In this document: piece after piece, positions 4,545-6,544 of the stretch | How the letters are laid out: each line of letters starts with the position of its first letter | How positions within the stretch are numbered: the first letter of the stretch is position 1 | Assembly (NCBI GenBank): GCA_015065395.1 | Contig: SVQJ01000101.1 | Coordinates: forward strand, 1 to 6,544 | DNA length: 6,544 bases | Direction: 5' to 3' | From: Oscillospiraceae bacterium | Lineage (GTDB): Bacteria > Bacillota > Clostridia > Oscillospirales > CAG-272 | Program-made: the position numbers and the translations under genes | Notes under the pieces: generated by a model | What the model was told of the DNA's origin: nothing | Databases searched by the model: none | The model's input: the letters and a program-made list of their open reading frames with translations, nothing else

Positions 4545-6153
4545 CGAGCTTTGCCATAATTTTTTCAGCAGAAAGGCCGTATTTTTCGGCAATATCCCGA
4601 GCGTAGCTTTTTCCGTCGGGGCTTTTCCGGAGTATACGGAAGCTTCGTTCGCCCTCCTTGACCTCTGCCACAAGATTGTCTATTTTCACTCCGCCCTTTT
4701 CAAGACATTCCCGATTAATAGCATCAACGCTTGCCGCAAGATCGTGAAGGTGGGTGGAGAAAATACCCCTGCATCCGCAAAGGCTGAATCCGCGGAGCAC
4801 CTCTGCTGCGATATATGCACCCTCGTAGGAGCCTGTGGAGGAGAGAGATTCGTCAAGCAGAACAAGGCTGTTTTCCGTTACTGCATCAAACATTGTACAA
4901 AGCCTTGAGCATTCCTCACCAAGCCTGCCTTTTTCAACGGTATCCTCATTTCCTGCAGGGAAATGGGTGAGGATCTGATCGCAGGGCGAGATCTCTGCGC
5001 TTTGTGCGCACACGGGCAGACCCGTTTGCGCCATGGCAAAAGCGTGGCCCACAGCGCAGGTGAGGACGCTTTTACCGCCACGGTTAGGGCCCGTTATAAC
5101 GTAGATCATCGCACTTTCATCGAAAGCTATGTCATTGGGAATAAGCTCACCCTCTGTCTTCAGTGCAATGGAGGGGTTGCACAAGCCTTTAGCAGAAAAA
5201 CGCTTGCTGTTATCTTCAAGGATAACGGGATTTGTGAGAGAAACTCCCCGTTTTTCAAGCCTTGAGATAAGCTTTCCGCCTTCGATAACGAATTCGATCT
5301 CAGGTACCATCTGCAACAGAAAATCCGTATTATCGAGAACATAGTACTGAACCGATTTTTTCCATGAGCGTATGGAGGTTTTGAAAATATCGGTGACTGC
5401 GTTGCTCACCGCATTTGTCATCGCAAGCCTTTGGTTTTCGGACTGATTCTTGCCGTAAGGCATGAGCTCGGCCATGAAGGTCATTTCACCTTTTTTGAAA
5501 TCCAAGCGCTTTACTCTCTCGAAAAGCTCGCCGCTCTTGAATTCTTCGCTGTTTACGGATATAACACCCGCATTTTCCGGTACAAGCCGGCGATCCAGAT
5601 TGATGCCGATGGTAATGCTGCGAATATCGCGCACTCTGGATGCAAGCTGAGACAGGTGCTCTGTAAGATTTTTGTAATATTCGCTTTCGCAAAGCTCACC
5701 TATGCGCTCCGCAAATGCAATAAATGCAGGTGAACGGAGCTTGGGTCTGAGAGGGAGAAGCTCCTCCCTGAGCATATCCATCAGAGAAGTGTATATCTCA
5801 ATTTCGGAAATACTGTAGAGATATGAATCGCCCACACCGTCAGCAGAGCTGCCCATTTTGCGAAGCTCCTTTATGTCGGTAAGAAATGGGAGCATCCTTC
5901 TGAGAACGTCGGAAAGCTTTTCGACAGTTCTGATATCCTCGAACGTGGCTTGTCTGTATCGTATGACCTGGGGATCGGTTGTGAAAAAAGCACCGAAATC
6001 AAGGCTTCTGAGATCAAGCAAGGAATAAATGTCAAGCATGCTTGCATTTTCTTCACTGATGCCCATTGATCCGTACAGACTGTTTTCGGATTGATGCGGT
6101 GGAAAAAGTAGGCTTATATTGTCATTTTTCTTAATATTGTTTTCGGTATTCAT
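4528..6153 (-). CDS. MutS-related ATPase (MutS domain V protein lacking mismatch-binding domain)
   Basis: This is a 541-residue protein with the C-terminal ATPase of MutS and a divergent helical (lever/clamp-like) region before it. ATPase motifs in order: GPNRGGKS Walker A (355-362; MutS has GPNMGGKST), GRLGEECSRL (409-418, the place of the ABC-like signature), LVLLDESLSSTGSYEG Walker B and D-loop (430-445), and STHLHDLA (466-473, the switch histidine). Residues 1-320 include the RYRQATFEDI motif usual at the start of the core domain. The mismatch-recognition domain I of MutS (with its FxE) is absent. There is also no C-terminal Smr nuclease, so it is not MutS2. It belongs with the poorly characterised MutS-like proteins of Firmicutes; a DNA-structure or recombination role is inference. 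The frame is open to ATG 6231, but ATG 6153, after GGCGG at 6-base spacing and downstream of a likely promoter, is preferred. Confidence 0.85.
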   Translation of the reverse strand: MNTENNIKKNDNISLLFPPHQSENSLYGSMGISEENASMLDIYSLLDLRSLDFGAFFTTDPQVIRYRQATFEDIRTVEKLSDVLRRMLPFLTDIKELRKMGSSADGVGDSYLYSISEIEIYTSLMDMLREELLPLRPKLRSPAFIAFAERIGELCESEYYKNLTEHLSQLASRVRDIRSITIGINLDRRLVPENAGVISVNSEEFKSGELFERVKRLDFKKGEMTFMAELMPYGKNQSENQRLAMTNAVSNAVTDIFKTSIRSWKKSVQYYVLDNTDFLLQMVPEIEFVIEGGKLISRLEKRGVSLTNPVILEDNSKRFSAKGLCNPSIALKTEGELIPNDIAFDESAMIYVITGPNRGGKSVLTCAVGHAFAMAQTGLPVCAQSAEISPCDQILTHFPAGNEDTVEKGRLGEECSRLCTMFDAVTENSLVLLDESLSSTGSYEGAYIAAEVLRGFSLCGCRGIFSTHLHDLAASVDAINRECLEKGGVKIDNLVAEVKEGERSFRILRKSPDGKSYARDIAEKYGLSAEKIMAKLEKNKN

Positions 6154-6183
6154 CGCTTTCCGCCTTTGCTTTTTTATCATCTT

Positions 6184-6212
6184 ATGATAACATATATCCC
6201 GAAAAAAGGGAA
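6184..6212 (-). promoter_or_regulatory. Possible promoter of the MutS-related gene
   Basis: On the minus strand an extended -10, TG-T-TATCAT (6192-6184), is preceded at 17 bases by a poor -35 (TTCCCT, 6212-6207). The predicted start near 6177 would exclude the upstream ATG codons at 6231 and 6180 and favour ATG 6153. Confidence 0.4.
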
Positions 6213-6272
6213 GAGTATTGCGATTGTTCATAAAAAGTATACATTTTTGCCGTTCAAAAAATTAAATGTCAG

Positions 6273-6301
6273 TTGCAATGTTCTTCCATCAATGGTATAA
6301 T
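6273..6301 (+). promoter_or_regulatory. Promoter of the lipoprotein gene
   Basis: TTGCAA (6273-6278) and TATAAT (6296-6301) with 17-base spacing form a near-consensus promoter. Transcription should start near 6308, giving a leader of about 48 bases. The leader contains a small hairpin ATGTG-(7)-CACAT (6312-6328). Confidence 0.8.
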
Positions 6302-6355
6302 TCAAGGAGAAATGTGTACTTTGCACATATAATTTTAACAGAAAGGCAGATAGTT

Positions 6356-6544
6356 ATGAAAAAACTGTTAATTACACTTGCAGCATTGTTTGTAGCCGCA
6401 TTTATGATCTTGGTTTCATGCGGAAATGATGTTACAGAGAAAGAAAACGTGCTGGAAGTGACCACGAAAGAGGATACAACCCTTCCAAGTGAGGAAACCA
6501 CAGGGGAAGATGATACCACCAAGGCTCCCGATCCCGAGGCGGAT
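6356..6544 (+). CDS. Putative lipoprotein, 5' part (cut by window end)
   Basis: The first 63 codons of a gene that runs off the window. The N-terminus has a lysine pair, a hydrophobic stretch (residues 4-20) and a lipobox LVSC with the lipidated cysteine at residue 22, so it should be exported and anchored to the outer face of the membrane. The exposed part begins GNDVTEKENVLEVTTKEDTT and is a threonine- and acid-rich linker (TTLPSEETTGEDDTTKAPDPEAD), typical of a flexible spacer before a folded domain that is not visible here. AAAGG lies 9-10 bases before the ATG. It is divergent from the MutS-related gene. The function cannot be told; a solute-binding protein or any surface domain is possible. 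Confidence 0.82.
   Translation, partial: MKKLLITLAALFVAAFMILVSCGNDVTEKENVLEVTTKEDTTLPSEETTGEDDTTKAPDPEAD

Noticed and set aside
4963..5733. Plus-strand open frames of 60-100 codons inside the MutS-related gene
   Set aside because: They are antisense shadows of a clearly coding ATPase frame and have no promoter or ribosome site.
6303..6332. Six-codon leader peptide (AAGGAGAA then ATG...TAA) before the lipoprotein gene
   Set aside because: The ribosome site is only 2 bases from the ATG and lies at or before the predicted transcription start near 6308, so it would not be in the mRNA.
6289..6522. 77-codon minus-strand serine/valine-rich open frame
   Set aside because: It is antisense to the lipoprotein signal peptide and linker; its low complexity mirrors the T/E/D-rich codons.

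Overview
The window looks like chromosomal DNA from a low-to-mid GC Gram-positive anaerobe of the class Clostridia, perhaps an Oscillospiraceae/Ruminococcus-type gut bacterium. This is an inference from four things: strong AGGAGG-type ribosome sites and TTGnnn/TATAAT promoters; a zinc-ribbon (C+) L28; a DUF6873-type pentein-like protein; and an ECF sigma operon of clostridial style. No taxonomic marker is decisive. I found no CRISPR array, transposase or prophage gene. No stretch over 300 bases lacks a gene.

Left end (1-760, minus strand). A QueT-type ECF S-component for queuosine-precursor uptake is preceded by a preQ1-I type riboswitch. The aptamer starts almost at the predicted transcription start. 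It coincides with what a naive ORF call would treat as the first codons of queT, so the real start is probably ATG 656. Downstream of queT, at the very edge, lies the 5' half of a tRNA-Pro(TGG) whose 3' half does not match a tRNA.

Middle left (780-3470, plus strand). A three-gene operon starts from a promoter at 789-816 and ends at a strong bidirectional terminator at 3424-3466. Its genes are an ECF-type sigma factor, an overlapping single-pass membrane protein with a cysteine-rich external domain (probable anti-sigma or sensor), and a four-helix membrane protein built from a tandem duplication with two PH-like beta domains. This is the best candidate here for a little-described system, namely envelope sensing coupled to transcription.

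Middle right (3453-6231, minus strand). In transcription order: a MutS-related ATPase without the mismatch-recognition domains, rpmB (bL28) with its own strong promoter and a Rho-independent terminator, then a DUF6873 pentein-like protein. The rpmB terminator lies inside the leader of the DUF6873 gene, whose true start is a TTG at 4175. That gene's stop codon lies inside the stem of the shared terminator.

Right end (6273-6544, plus strand). A strong promoter drives a lipoprotein gene that is cut by the window edge, divergent from the MutS-related gene.

Several starts given here differ from the longest open frames. They were chosen by Shine-Dalgarno position, promoter position and overlap with RNA structures. 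All family assignments come from reading the sequence; no database search was run.
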